The notes beneath the pieces were generated by a model, which was not told where the DNA came from, did not search any database, and saw only the letters and a program-made list of their open reading frames with translations. A stretch of DNA of 64,000 bases from a bacterium (GTDB lineage: Bacteria > Krumholzibacteriota > Krumholzibacteriia > LZORAL124-64-63): the NCBI GenBank assembly GCA_016703265.1, contig JADJCK010000011.1:1-64000 (forward strand), in the 5' to 3' direction. Of the stretch, positions 38,729 through 48,900 are shown piece after piece (the stretch's first letter is position 1; each line of letters opens with the position of its first letter). The position numbers were made by a program, and so were the translations under genes.

Positions 38729-39877
38729 TCAGGCCTCCTTCGGGGGCAGAGGCCCGGCCGTGGCTGCGTCCAGGTTCGCCAGCACGCGCTCGGCGTTGCG
38801 GCGCAGCCGTCCGGGTGCGCCCGCCAGAGCGGCGTGCGGCGGAAGCGCGCTGAAGACATCATCGTCAATTCCGGCGATGTCCCGCAACGTGAGCTCCGCA
38901 TGGGCGGCCAGCGGCGCATAGCCTTCGCGTGGCGGCGGCAACCCCGGCCGCTGCGCCGCCGCCGCGCGCAGGTTCCAGGGGCACACGGCCTGGCAGATGT
39001 CGCAACCGAAGAGCAGCCCGCCCTGTTCGGCTTCGCGGCCGGCGGGCGCCTGGCCGCGCCACTCGATGGTCCAGGTACTGAGGCAGCGCCCCGCGTCCAG
39101 GCCACCCCCCGGCAGGATGGCCTGCGTCGGGCAGGCCTCCACGCAGCGCGTACAGCTTCCACAGCGCGTGACCGGGGCCACGGGGGTCGCATGGCGACGG
39201 CGCGGCAGGGCGGCGTACAGCGGCTCCAGGGCCGGCAGGCCGGCTTCCGGCAGGCCGTCGACGACCAGGTCGGTCAGGGCCACGCCGAGGAAGAAGCCGG
39301 AACCCAGCTTCTCGTGGATCAGGCACGTGTTGCGCCCCAGGAAGCCGAGCCCGGCCAGCCAGGCGTACTCGCGCTCCAGGTAGGGCCCGGTGTCAACCGA
39401 GATGCGTGCCCGCGGCGGCGCCCCAGCGGCTCCCAGCGTCGCCACGGCCCTGGTGATGTCGCGCTTCAGCAGGTCGTGGTAGTCGAGCCCGCGCGCGTAC
39501 CGGGCCACCCGTGCGGTCCAGGGCGGGTCGTCCGCGCTGCCCGCCGGGCCGCCGGCGCTGGGGTCGGGATCGGCGGCCGGCCAGCCGTCGGTGTACCGCT
39601 GCGCGAAGACGAGCAGCGTCGTGGCCCAGTCGAGGCGAGCCGTCGGGTCCAGGCGCGCCTCGGGGTCGCGCGCCAGATACTCCAGGCCGCCATGCCGCCC
39701 CTCGGCCACGTAGGCGCGCCAGCGATCGGCGTGCGGCAACGGGCAGGGCAGCGCCACCGCCCCGGCCAGGTCCAGATGATGTTCCGGACAGGTCGCGGCC
39801 AGGCGCGCTGCCAGTTCCGCGGCGCTCAGCCGAAGCCCGGCGCCGGGTGCTGCGCCCGGTTCACGTCCGCTGTTCAT
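38729..39877 (-). CDS. queG: Epoxyqueuosine reductase
   Basis: Last enzyme of classical queuosine synthesis: reduces epoxyqueuosine in tRNA, using cobalamin and two [4Fe-4S] clusters. 382 residues. Signatures: RYARGLDYHDLLKRDI, VDTGPYLEREYAWLAGLGFLGRNTCLIHEKLGSGFFLG, cluster motif CGSCTRCVEACPTQA and the second cluster FGCDICQAVCPWN. The C-terminal HEAT-like tail has LRRNAERVLANL. It overlaps the upstream flavin oxidoreductase gene by 17 nt. Together with QueF and the QTMAN homologue it shows the organism completes and probably glycosylates Q. Confidence 0.93.
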   Translation of the reverse strand: MNSGREPGAAPGAGLRLSAAELAARLAATCPEHHLDLAGAVALPCPLPHADRWRAYVAEGRHGGLEYLARDPEARLDPTARLDWATTLLVFAQRYTDGWPAADPDPSAGGPAGSADDPPWTARVARYARGLDYHDLLKRDITRAVATLGAAGAPPRARISVDTGPYLEREYAWLAGLGFLGRNTCLIHEKLGSGFFLGVALTDLVVDGLPEAGLPALEPLYAALPRRRHATPVAPVTRCGSCTRCVEACPTQAILPGGGLDAGRCLSTWTIEWRGQAPAGREAEQGGLLFGCDICQAVCPWNLRAAAAQRPGLPPPREGYAPLAAHAELTLRDIAGIDDDVFSALPPHAALAGAPGRLRRNAERVLANLDAATAGPLPPKEA

Positions 39878-40838
39878 GGCCTGGCCCCGGGGCGCACAGG
39901 CGGGCGACCGCGCGCTCGCAATCCTCCACGAGCCGCCGCATCACTTCGCCCGCGGTGGGGATGTCGTCGATGAGGCCGGCCACCTGGCCGATCTCAAGCT
40001 CACCCTCGTCCAGGTCTCCTTCGAGCATGCCGCGGCGCGCGCGGCCATGGCCCAGCTCCGCTTCCAGTTGTTCGCGGCCGGCGCCCGCGGCCTCGAGCGC
40101 CGTCACGCGGTCGCGGAATGCGTTGCGTAGCAACCGCACCGGCACGTGCGCCTTCAGCACCAGTTGCGTATCGCCGGGGCCGGCGTCGACCACGGCCTGC
40201 TTGAAGGCGGCATGGCCGCTCGACTCCTGCGTCACGGCGAAGCGCGAGCCCACCTGCACGCCCGCGGCGCCGAGGGCCAGCATGGCGGCCACCTGCGCAC
40301 CGGTGGCGACGCCGCCGGCGGCGATCACCGGCAAACCCACCGCGCGCACGCACTCGGGCACCAGCACGAGGGTCGTGATCTCGTCGCGCCCGTTGTGCCC
40401 GCCCGCCTCGAAGCCCTCACAGACCACGGCGTCGCAGCCGGCCTGCTCGCACTTGGCGGCCAGGTCGGGATGCGCCACCACATGGGCCACGACGCATCCG
40501 GCGTCCTTGAGCGGGCCGATGAACCTCTTCGGCGAGCCCGCGCTGGTGAAGAAGATGCGGACGCCTTCCGCCAGCGCGATCTCGATGCACTCGGGACTGT
40601 GCGGATAGAGCAGCGGGATGTTCACGCCGTACGGGCGCGCGGTCAACGCGCGCGCCTTTCGCAGTTGTTCACGGAACAGGTCCGGCCGCATGCTGCCGGC
40701 CCCGACCAGGCCCAGGCCGCCGGCGTTGCTGACGGCGGCAGCGAGCTTCGCGCCCGAGTTGCAGATCATGCCGCCCTGGACGATGGGGTGCTCGCAGCCG
40801 AACAATGACTGCAGGCGGGTGTCGGGCCAGCGGGACAT
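39861..40838 (-). CDS. Flavin-dependent NMO/FabK-like oxidoreductase
   Basis: 325 residues, TIM-barrel FMN enzyme of the nitronate monooxygenase / 2-nitropropane dioxygenase / FabK superfamily. Seen: PIVQGGMICNSGAKLAAAVSNAGGLGLVGAGSM at the N-terminus, VVCEGFEAGGHNGRDEITTLVLVPE, and PVIAAGGVATGAQVAAMLALGAAGVQVGSRFAVTQES for phosphate binding. FabK and NMO cannot be told apart from these motifs alone; the absence of fatty-acid genes nearby speaks for a general NMO-like enzyme. Nine nt downstream of the HD gene; overlaps queG. Confidence 0.8.
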   Translation of the reverse strand: MSRWPDTRLQSLFGCEHPIVQGGMICNSGAKLAAAVSNAGGLGLVGAGSMRPDLFREQLRKARALTARPYGVNIPLLYPHSPECIEIALAEGVRIFFTSAGSPKRFIGPLKDAGCVVAHVVAHPDLAAKCEQAGCDAVVCEGFEAGGHNGRDEITTLVLVPECVRAVGLPVIAAGGVATGAQVAAMLALGAAGVQVGSRFAVTQESSGHAAFKQAVVDAGPGDTQLVLKAHVPVRLLRNAFRDRVTALEAAGAGREQLEAELGHGRARRGMLEGDLDEGELEIGQVAGLIDDIPTAGEVMRRLVEDCERAVARLCAPGPGHEQRT

Positions 40839-40847
40839 CTCAGGTCC

Positions 40848-41411
40848 TCACAATCCGAGTTCGTCCGCCGCGCCGGCCAGCGCCGCCAGCACGTGCGCGA
40901 TGACCTCTTCCTGCGTCAAGCCCAGCTCCTGCGCGCCTTCGGCAATCTCCTCGCGATTCACCTTGGCGGCGAAATCCTTCTTCTTCAGCTTCTTGATGAC
41001 CGAGCGCACTTCGACCGCGGCGATCTTCCTGTCCGGCTGCACCATCGCGCAGGCCGTGCAGAACCCGCACAACTCGTCCACCGCGTAGAGCCAGCGCGCG
41101 CAGTCGTTCTCGCGCGGCACGCCGACCTGCGTCACGTGCGACATGATCGTGCGCACGAACTCCTCGGGGTAGCCGCGCGCGCGCAGGATCTCCGCGCCCT
41201 TCAGCGGGTGGTCCGGCGCCTCGGGATGGCGTTCGTAGTCGAAGTCGTGCAGCAGGCCGACAGCGCCCCAGTAGACGGGATCGGCCCCGACGCGCACGGC
41301 AGCTGCGCGCATGGCCGCCTCGACGGCGCAGCCATGCCGGCGCAGGCTGTCGCCCAGCGTGTGTTCGTGCAGCAGGGCCAGAGTCGTCTCGCGGGCATAC
41401 AGATCGCTCAT
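40848..41411 (-). CDS. HD-domain protein (HDIG-type)
   Basis: 187 residues. Metal-binding motifs of an HD hydrolase: LGDSLRRHGCAVEAAM (first His), GLLHDFDYERHPEAPDHP (HD), SHVTQVGVPREN, and YAVDELCGFCTACAM (last Asp). Typical of small predicted phosphohydrolases (HDIG proteins) with unknown nucleotide substrate. The C-terminus KKLKKKDFAAKVNREEIAEGAQELG is a common helical extension. ATG 41411 follows GGAG. First co-directional neighbour of the ygjP-like gene 47 nt upstream. Confidence 0.78.
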   Translation of the reverse strand: MSDLYARETTLALLHEHTLGDSLRRHGCAVEAAMRAAAVRVGADPVYWGAVGLLHDFDYERHPEAPDHPLKGAEILRARGYPEEFVRTIMSHVTQVGVPRENDCARWLYAVDELCGFCTACAMVQPDRKIAAVEVRSVIKKLKKKDFAAKVNREEIAEGAQELGLTQEEVIAHVLAALAGAADELGL

Positions 41412-41458
41412 GGCAGGCTCCCGGCGCCGGCGCCGGCCGACAGGGTCGGCGTCAGCGC

Positions 41459-42271
41459 CTAAAGGATGAGGTCGTCCTCGTGCTTGTTCAACCACTCACG
41501 GCCGCGTACATGCTGGGGACACACTTCGTCGAGCAGTCCCCAGAACCGCCGGCTGTGGTCCAGGTGACGCAGGTGGCAGACTTCGTGGGCCACGATGCCG
41601 TCGATCACCTCGGGCGGCGCCATCACCAGACGGTAACAATAGGATATGGTGCCGCTCGGCGAACAGCTGCCCCAGCGCGTGGTGCGCTCGCCGATGATCA
41701 CGCGCTTCGGCCAGCGTCCCACGCGATCGCCCCAGTAGTCGGTACGCCCCGGCAGGTGCTCGCGCGCCAGCTTCCGCAGGTACTGCTCGAGGACCGGGCG
41801 CGGATCGAGGATGCGTTCGGGCGCCATGTGGAGTACCAGGTGGTCGGCTTCGAGCTCGGCGACATAGCCGCGCTCGCGCGGGCCGAGCGCCTTGAGCTTC
41901 AGCCGGCGGGGGCGTCCGAGCACGAGCAGTTCCGTGCCGGTGGCGTACTCGCGCACGCACGGCCCCTCCCACGCATCGTACTCGTCGAGCTTCTTGACCA
42001 GCCAGTCCGACCACAGGTGCAGCAGCTCCGGCACGATCTCCTCGCGGGCGCGCCAGGGAATGCTGACCACCAGCCCGTCGCGGCGGCTGACTTCGAGGCC
42101 GGGCCGTCGGGTGCGCCGATTGCGGCGCAGGCTGTAACGCAGGGTGCGCCCCCGCAACAGCGTTCGCGAAAGGGGACTCTTCACGGCAGGGCTTTCCGCG
42201 CGGCGGCGCCGGCGCTCAGGGTGGTCGTTTCCGTTCAGGTGCAGCGGGCGCCAGGGCGCGGTTGGCAGCAT
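41459..42271 (-). CDS. YgjP-like M48-family metallopeptidase (DUF45)
   Basis: About 270 residues. Conserved DUF45 core: VVSIPWRAREEIVPELLHLWSDWLVKKL, RTTRWGSCSPSGTISYCYRLVMAPPEVIDGIVAHEVCHLRHLDHSRRFWGLLDEVCP. HEVCH is the zinc-binding HExxH and HSRRFW the following conserved element. The physiological substrate of YgjP/DUF45 proteins is not well defined. The start is uncertain: ATG 42271 is used; an upstream ATG (about 42325) and TTG 42355 are also in frame and would add non-conserved residues. Part of the minus-strand run to amrS. Confidence 0.78.
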   Translation of the reverse strand: MLPTAPWRPLHLNGNDHPERRRRRAESPAVKSPLSRTLLRGRTLRYSLRRNRRTRRPGLEVSRRDGLVVSIPWRAREEIVPELLHLWSDWLVKKLDEYDAWEGPCVREYATGTELLVLGRPRRLKLKALGPRERGYVAELEADHLVLHMAPERILDPRPVLEQYLRKLAREHLPGRTDYWGDRVGRWPKRVIIGERTTRWGSCSPSGTISYCYRLVMAPPEVIDGIVAHEVCHLRHLDHSRRFWGLLDEVCPQHVRGREWLNKHEDDLIL

Positions 42272-42368
42272 CTTAATCGCCGGCAGGTCCGGTGTCAGCG
42301 TCCAGTTTGGAACGACACCGCACATTAATGATCTTCCGTATTCGTAACTACGCAAGCGTCATTTTCCC

Positions 42369-42397
42369 TTTAGATTACGCGGCCCGGAACCTAGAAT
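42369..42397 (+). promoter_or_regulatory. Candidate promoter of mscL-mtfA
   Basis: TTTAGA (42369-42374), 17-nt spacer, TAGAAT (42392-42397), 63 nt before the mscL ATG, in an AT-richer interval between divergent genes. Confidence 0.5.
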
Positions 42398-42459
42398 CCC
42401 GACAGACCGGGTTGTCAAACGAACCGGCGGCGGTGCCGCCGATCCCAGGGGGATGGATC

Positions 42460-42912
42460 ATGCTGAAGGAATTCCGGGATTTCGCGATGAAGGGCAATGT
42501 CGTGGACATGGCCGTCGGTATCATCATCGGCGCCGCGTTCGGGACCATCGTCGCGTCGCTGGTGGCGGACATCATCATGCCGCCGATCGGCATGCTGCTG
42601 GGCGGCGTCGACTTCACGAACATCTTCGTCGCCCTGAAGGACGGCTCGGCGCCGGGCCCGTACCCGACCCTGGCGGCAGCGCAGGCGGCGGGCGCCGTGA
42701 CCATGAACGTGGGCCTGTTCCTGAACAAGGTCTTCAGCTTCATGATCGTGGCGTTCTCGGTGTTCATGCTGGTCAAGGCGATGAACAAGGCCAAGCGCGC
42801 GGAGCCGGCGCCGGCTGCGGCCGCCCCGACCACGAAGGAGTGCCCGTTCTGCCTGTCGTCGATTCCGCTGAAGGCCACGCGCTGCGCCCATTGCGCCAGC
42901 GACCTGAAGTAA
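42460..42912 (+). CDS. mscL: Large-conductance mechanosensitive channel with C-terminal zinc ribbon
   Basis: Pentameric channel that releases solutes during hypo-osmotic shock. 150 residues. MLKEFRDFAMKGNVVDMAVGIIIGAAFG is the MscL N-terminus with TM1; TM2 is LFLNKVFSFMIVAFSVFMLVKAMN. After an Ala/Pro linker the protein ends with ECPFCLSSIPLKATRCAHCASDL, a CPxC...CxxC zinc ribbon replacing the usual C-terminal helical bundle. Similar tails occur in other MscL proteins. ATG 42460 behind CAGGGGGAT. mtfA follows after 10 nt. Confidence 0.93.
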   Translation: MLKEFRDFAMKGNVVDMAVGIIIGAAFGTIVASLVADIIMPPIGMLLGGVDFTNIFVALKDGSAPGPYPTLAAAQAAGAVTMNVGLFLNKVFSFMIVAFSVFMLVKAMNKAKRAEPAPAAAAPTTKECPFCLSSIPLKATRCAHCASDLK

Positions 42913-42922
42913 CGGGCCGCTG

Positions 42923-43696
42923 ATGTTCGGCTGGGGTCGCGGCAAGCGCCGTCGCGCGCTGCTGGAGACGCCGCTGCCGGACGCGCAGCGTGCGCGCATG
43001 CACGCACTGGCCCCGTTGACGGCCAGGCTGCCGTCGCCGCTGCGGGAGCGCCATGAGGGCGTGGTGCAGGTGCTGCTCGCCGAGAAGCGCTTCGAGGGCG
43101 CCGGCGGGCTGGAAGTGACCGAGGACATGCGCCTGGCCATCGCCGGCCAAGCCGCGCTGCTGCAGTTGCGGGCCGGGGCGGACTACTTCCCCGGCCTGCA
43201 CTCCATCGTGATCTACCCTACCGCCTTCACCGTCGCCCACGAACGTCCCGATGACGACGGCCTGGTCCACCTGGACGAGGACGAGCTCTCGGGCGAGAGC
43301 TGGGGCCACGGCGCCGTGGTGCTCGCCTGGGATGACGTGCGCCGCGAGTCGCAGCGGCGCGACGGCTACAACGTCGTCCTCCACGAGTTCGCCCACCAGC
43401 TCGACGACCAGACAGGCGAGGCCGACGGCACCCCCGTGCTGCGGGACGGGGCCCTGGCCGCCCGCTGGCCGCTGGCCTTCCAGGCCGCGTTCGAGGAGCA
43501 TACGCGCCGGCTGAAGCGGCGCCGCGAAGTGCTGTTTGACGAGGACGCCGCCGAGAGCCCGACCGAGTTCTTCGCCACGGCGGTGGAGCTGTTCTTCGAG
43601 TTCCCCGCCGAGCTCCGGCGCGAGTACGGCGCCGTCTACGAGGCTCTGGCGGCCTGGCTCGAGCTCGACCCGGCCGCCCCGGGCTGCCAATCCTAA
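42923..43696 (+). CDS. mtfA: Zinc-dependent peptidase MtfA (M90)
   Basis: 257 residues. Family start MFGWGRGKRRRALLETPLP; core FEGAGGLEVTEDMRLAIAGQAALLQL, LHSIVIYPTAF, GPVV-type AVVLAWDDV, and HEFAHQLDDQTGEADG with HExxH; ESPTEFFATAVELFFEFP provides the additional Glu ligand. E. coli MtfA binds Mlc and links to glucose uptake, but no such partner is seen here. Ten nt behind mscL, hence likely co-transcribed. Confidence 0.9.
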   Translation: MFGWGRGKRRRALLETPLPDAQRARMHALAPLTARLPSPLRERHEGVVQVLLAEKRFEGAGGLEVTEDMRLAIAGQAALLQLRAGADYFPGLHSIVIYPTAFTVAHERPDDDGLVHLDEDELSGESWGHGAVVLAWDDVRRESQRRDGYNVVLHEFAHQLDDQTGEADGTPVLRDGALAARWPLAFQAAFEEHTRRLKRRREVLFDEDAAESPTEFFATAVELFFEFPAELRREYGAVYEALAAWLELDPAAPGCQS

Positions 43697-43841
43697 AGAA
43701 TACCTTTGCCTCAATCCAGAAACCCACCGGGGTCAACCCCCGAACCGGAAGGGTCTGTCGGGTACCTGCCCTGACCTGCGGCGCCACATCGACGTCAACC
43801 GTCACCTGGCCTCCCGGGGACTGATCGCGCCACCGCTGTAC

Positions 43842-45877
43842 GTGACGGCGTGGCTCGTGATCAGCCTTTCCACCGGGCAGTTCCCGGCCGCCGACAGCCT
43901 GTACTGGCTGCTCGGCGCGGGGATCATCGTACCCGGTGCGTGGCGCCTCGTGCTGATCAGCAGGGTCGGTCGCGGGCAGGAAGACCCGCAGCGGTGGCAT
44001 CGCCTCTATTGCCTGGCGGCAGTGGCAAGAGGCGGCGCCTGGGGCCTCTTTTCGGCGGACATGGCGCTGCAGGGGGTCCTGAGCAGCCAGTTCCTCCTGG
44101 CAACCTTTGCCACCTCGGCTTTCGCCGTGGCCGGGGCCACGGGCCTGGCGCCGGCAGGACGGATGGCACTCGTGTTCAATGCGGTGATCACGTTGCCTCC
44201 CGCCCTGGTCTGCCTGGCCGACTTCAATGCTGCCGGCGTCGGCATCGCCTTCATGTTCGTGGTCTTCCTCGGCTTCTGCACGGCCACATCACGACAGGTC
44301 CACCGTGAATACTGGGCCACGGTCACCGCCTACGCCGCGCTCCAGCGCCGCACAGAGGAACTCAGTGAAGCCCGGGCTGTCGCTGAACAGGCCACGCTGG
44401 CCAAGAGCGAATTCCTGGCGACATTGAGCCACGAGATCCGCACCCCCATGAACGGCGTGATCGGCATGGTCGACCTCCTGCTCGACACGCAGCTGGATGC
44501 AGACCAGCGCGACTATGCGGAGACGATCCGCCTGTCGGGAAACCAGCTGACGGGCCTGATCAGCGACATCCTGGATTTCTCGAAGATGGAAGCCGGGAAG
44601 CTGGACCTGGAGCAGGTGCCGCTGGATCCGCGGGCAACCGTGGATGAAGCCCTCGAGATGATGAGCGCCGCTGCGGCCGCCAAGGGTCTCGAGCTTGTCC
44701 ATGTTTCGGAATCGTCGCTGCCGGCCTGGCTGGAAGGTGACCCTGCGCGCCTGCGGCAGGTTCTGCTCAACCTGGTGAGCAATGCCGTGAAGTTCACGAC
44801 CCGCGGCGAAGTCGTGGTGCGGACACGCTGGCAAGCGGCACGGGACTCGAAGTGGAAGTCTCCGACACCGGCCTGGGCATGAGCCCGGACGCCCTGCAGG
44901 GGATCTTCGAGCCGTTCCGCCAGGCCGACAGTTCGACGACGCGCCGCTTCGGCGGGACCGGTCTCGGACTGGCGATCGTGCGCCGCATCTGCGCGGCCAT
45001 GGGCGGCAGCGTGACGGCCGCAAGCGTCGAGGGTGTGGGCAGCAGGTTCACCGTGGCCGTGCCGCTGAGGGAGCGCGGCGACATCACGGCGCCGGCCCTG
45101 CCGGTGCTCAGGCAACAGGTTGTCGTGGTCACCGGTCACGCGGCGACGTTCGAGGCCGTCGACGCCGCGCTGGCGCCGTGCGGAGCGGCGACGCAATGGC
45201 TGCGGCCGGAGAGCGCGGGCACCAGTGACGTCGAGCGCACTCCCGCGCTCGTGATCGTCGATGCCGGCTCTGCGGACTGGCCGCTGATCCGGCAGTGGCC
45301 GACGGCGGGGATCATCGTGCTCGGCGGCGCCCACCCCACCGCGCGGACCGCGGGCGGCCTGAGCGGACCGTCCGAGCACGTCCGCAAGCCGCTGCGGGCG
45401 CCAGCCCTCCGCGAAGCCTGCGCACGGGCGTTGGGCCTCGCGGCGCCGTCCGTAGCCGGTGCGCGAGCGCATCAGGTGCAGGCGGCGCCGCTCGCCGGGA
45501 AGCTCCACGTGCTCGTCGCCGAGGACAACCTCTTCAACCAGAAGGTCATCGGCCGGACCCTCGAGGCGCTCGGCTGTACCTGCCGCCTGGTCAGCGACGG
45601 CGAGGCCGCCCTGGCCGCCGTGCGCGGCGGCGGATTCGACCTCATCCTCATGGATTGCCAGATGCCCGGCATGGACGGCTTCGCGGCCACGCAGGCGATC
45701 CGCAGCCTGGCCGCGCCGCACAACGCCGTCCCGGTCATCGCCCTGACCGCCAACGCCCTGTCCGGCGACCGCGAGCGCTGCCTTGCCGCCGGCATGGACG
45801 ACTACCTGACGAAGCCGCTGGCCCGCGAGGACCTGGCGCGCGTCCTCGAACGCGCCGCGGGCGCGCCCGCTTCCTGA
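43842..45877 (+). CDS. Membrane hybrid sensor histidine kinase (one frameshift)
   Basis: The N-terminal part has six or so hydrophobic segments (WLVISLSTGQFPAADSLYWLLGAGIIV, LATFATSAFAVAGATGL, VGIAFMFVVFLGFCTATS). A HisKA domain with phospho-His in LATLSHEIRTPMNGVIGMVDLLL, and an HATPase with LRQVLLNLVSNAVKF, VSDTGLGMSPD and FGGTGLGLAIVRRI follow. A degenerate receiver-like segment (about 45110-45460) and a full C-terminal receiver (LVAEDNLFNQKV, LILMDCQMPGMDG, ALTANAL, DDYLTKPL) complete it. A single-base frame change lies near 44820, between the N and G1 boxes. The true start is unclear: hydrophobic and open sequence extends upstream of GTG 43842 without a good start codon. No cognate regulator gene is adjacent; output probably goes to an HPt or regulator elsewhere. 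Confidence 0.8.
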
Positions 45878-45904
45878 GCACGCCCGCGGGGCCCGTCGGA
45901 CCAG

Positions 45905-48900
45905 CTAATCCCGCTTCGCATGCTCCTCGGCCGTGAGCACCGTGATCGGCTCGAGCCCCGACGCCTTCAGCCGTACGTTGAGCAACTCCAGCCGTTCGCC
46001 AGTGAGCGCCGCGAAGTCGGTATTCGCGCGGTCGAGATCGGCCGTCAAGGCGGCCTGGCGATCCGTCTGGGCCTTCGTCGGCGGGCCACCGAAGCCCGCC
46101 ACACTCGCGTAGACTCCGACCACCTTCTCGCGCAGCGCCTTGCGGCCGCTGATGCCCTGCACCTCTTCCTCGACCATGATCCGCTCCTGCAGGACCTCCA
46201 GTTCGCCGGCCAGCGCGCGCAGGTCGGCCTGCAGCAGCGAGTCCGCCTTCGCATCGCCCGCGCGCGCTTCGATCGCCTGGCGGGTCTCCTTCACCGCATC
46301 GCAGACGTAGGCCATGCGGGCCAGCATGTCGTACAGCGAGCGCACGGCGCGCTGTTGGGCCGCCCGGGCCGCCGGGGCATGCGGATAGTCGGGATCGTAG
46401 CCGACGCCGACGCTGCCCTCGAATACCTCGCTGCCCTTGACCAGGCGGTAACGGTAGGGGCCCTCGGGCGCCGCGGGACCGAACGCCGCCGCGAACGCGA
46501 TCGCCGGGTCCATGACCGGCGACGGCGCCACCTTCGGCGGCTTGAGCCTCGGCGACCAGGTCACCAGGTTCAGGCCCTTCCGCGTGCCGGCGGGCAGCGT
46601 CTTGAGCACCGAGCCGTCGGCGGCCAGGATCTCGATCTTCATGGGGCCGACCATATGCCGCTTGGCCAGGTAGTAGACGATGCGCGCGTCGGACTCGGGG
46701 TTCCCCGCGACGTAGTAGGTGTCGCCGGGGAACTGCTGCTTGCCCTGCGGGATGCGCAGCACGGCCGGGCTCGAGGGCAGCAGCGTCACGGGCGCCTCGA
46801 GGGCGGCGGCGGTCAGGTGGCGCAACGGCGTCAGGTCGTCGATGACCCAGATGCCGCGCCCGTGCGTGGCGATGACGAGCGCACCGTCGCGCTGGTGTAC
46901 GACCAGGTCGTAGACCGGCACGGCCGGGAACTCCTCGCTGAAGCGCGCCCAGTGGCGGCCGCGGTCGAGCGTGATGAACAGGCCGTTCTCCGTGCCCAGG
47001 TAGAGCAGGTCCGGATTCACGGGATCCTGGCGGATGACATGCGCGTGGCCGGTCACGTCCGGCGTGGCCAGTGTCCGCCAGGTGGCGCCCAGGTCGTCGG
47101 AGGCCAGCACATACGGCTCCAGGTCGCCGCGGCGATGGCCGTCGGCGGTGACGAAGGCCGCACGCCGATCATGCAGGGAGGCCTCGACGCAACTGACCCA
47201 GGTGCCCTTGGGCACGCCCGGCAGGTTCGCCGCGACGTTTGACCACCTGGCGCCCTCGTCGGCCGTGACCTGCAGGTTGCCGTCGTCGGTGCCCACCCAG
47301 ATCACCTTGCGGTCGCGAGGCGACTCACTGATCGAGAAGATGGTGCAGTGGTTCTCGGCCGTCGTGTTGTCGACGGTCAGTCCGCCCGACTGCTCCTGGC
47401 GAAGCAGCGCCGGGTCGTTCGTCGTCAGGTCGCCGGAGAGCCGCCGCCACGTGTCGCCGCGATCGGTGGACCGGTGCAGGAACTGCGACCCGGTGTACAG
47501 GCGCTTGCCGTCGCCGGGACTGGTGACGATGGGCGTGTTCCAGTTGAAACGGAATTCGGGATCGCCCGGGCCCGGCTGCGGCTTGATGTCCTTGCTGTCG
47601 CCGGTGCGGCGGTCCAGCCGCTGCATGTTGCCGCCCTGCCACTCCCAGTAGACGAGCCCGGGATCGCCGCGGTCCGGCACCACGGCAAATCCGTCGCCGC
47701 CGCCGAGGTTCTCCCAGTCCGAGTTCTCGATGCCGCTCGGCGAGCGCGACGGCCCCACCCAGGAGCCGTTGTCCTGCAGGCCGCCGTAGACGTTGAACGG
47801 CCGCTGGTCGTCGACCGCCACATGGTAGAACTGCGAGACGGGCAGGTTGGTCACGTGGATCCAGCCCGAGCCCTGGTTGTGCGAGATGTACACGCCGCCG
47901 TCGGTGCCGACGATCATGTGCTTCGGATTCGCCGGATTGATCCACAGCGCGTGGATGTCGGAATGCACCCAGCCGCCGACGCCGCGGAAGGTGACGCCGC
48001 TGTCGCTGGTCACGAGCATGTTGGTCCCGGCCTTGTAGACGCGCTTGGCGTCGAGAGGATCGGGGATCAACAGGCTGAAGTAGAACGGACGGCCGCCCAC
48101 GGCGCGGTTGTCCGTGGTCCGGGTCCAGGACTCGCCGCGGTCCTCCGAGCGGAAGAAGGCCGTACGTTCGGCCTCGACCACGGCGTAGACCGTGGACGGA
48201 GCCGAAGGCATGACCGCGATCGCGATGCGGCCCAGTTCGCCGGTCGGCAGGCCCTGGTCCAGGCGCCGCCAGGTCTCGCCCGCGTCGGTGCTCTTGTAGA
48301 GTCCGCTGCCCGGCCCGCCCGAGGTGAAGAAGTCGGGCGAACGCCGGAACTGCCACATCGCCGCATAGATCACGGACGGATCGGCGGGATCCAGCGCGAT
48401 GTCGACGCAGCCGGTGGTGTCGTCGACGTAGAGGATCTTCTGCCAGGTGGTGCCGCCGTCGCGCGTGCGGAACAGTCCGCGCTCCTCGCCCGGGCCCCAC
48501 AGCGGCCCCATGGCGGCCACATAGACCACGGCCGGATCGGCCGGATGCATCAGGATCTCGGCGATGCGCTCGCTGCCCTTCAGGCCCAGGTTCTGCCACT
48601 TCTCGCCGCCGTCGACGGTGCGGTACACGCCGTCACCGACGCCGACGCTGTTGCGCACCCACGATTCGCCGGTTCCGGCCCACACCGTGTCGGGCCGGGC
48701 CTGGTCGATGGCCAGCGCACCGATCGACTGCGGATGGTCATCGAACACGGCCTCGAAGCTGACGCCGCCGTCGCGGCTCTTCCAGATACCGCCGCCGGCA
48801 CTGCCCACCCACATGAAGCGCGGATCGGTGACCACCGCGTCCAGGCAGGTGATGCGGCCGCTCATGACCGCCGGGCCGAGGTTGCGCGCCCGCAAGGCCC

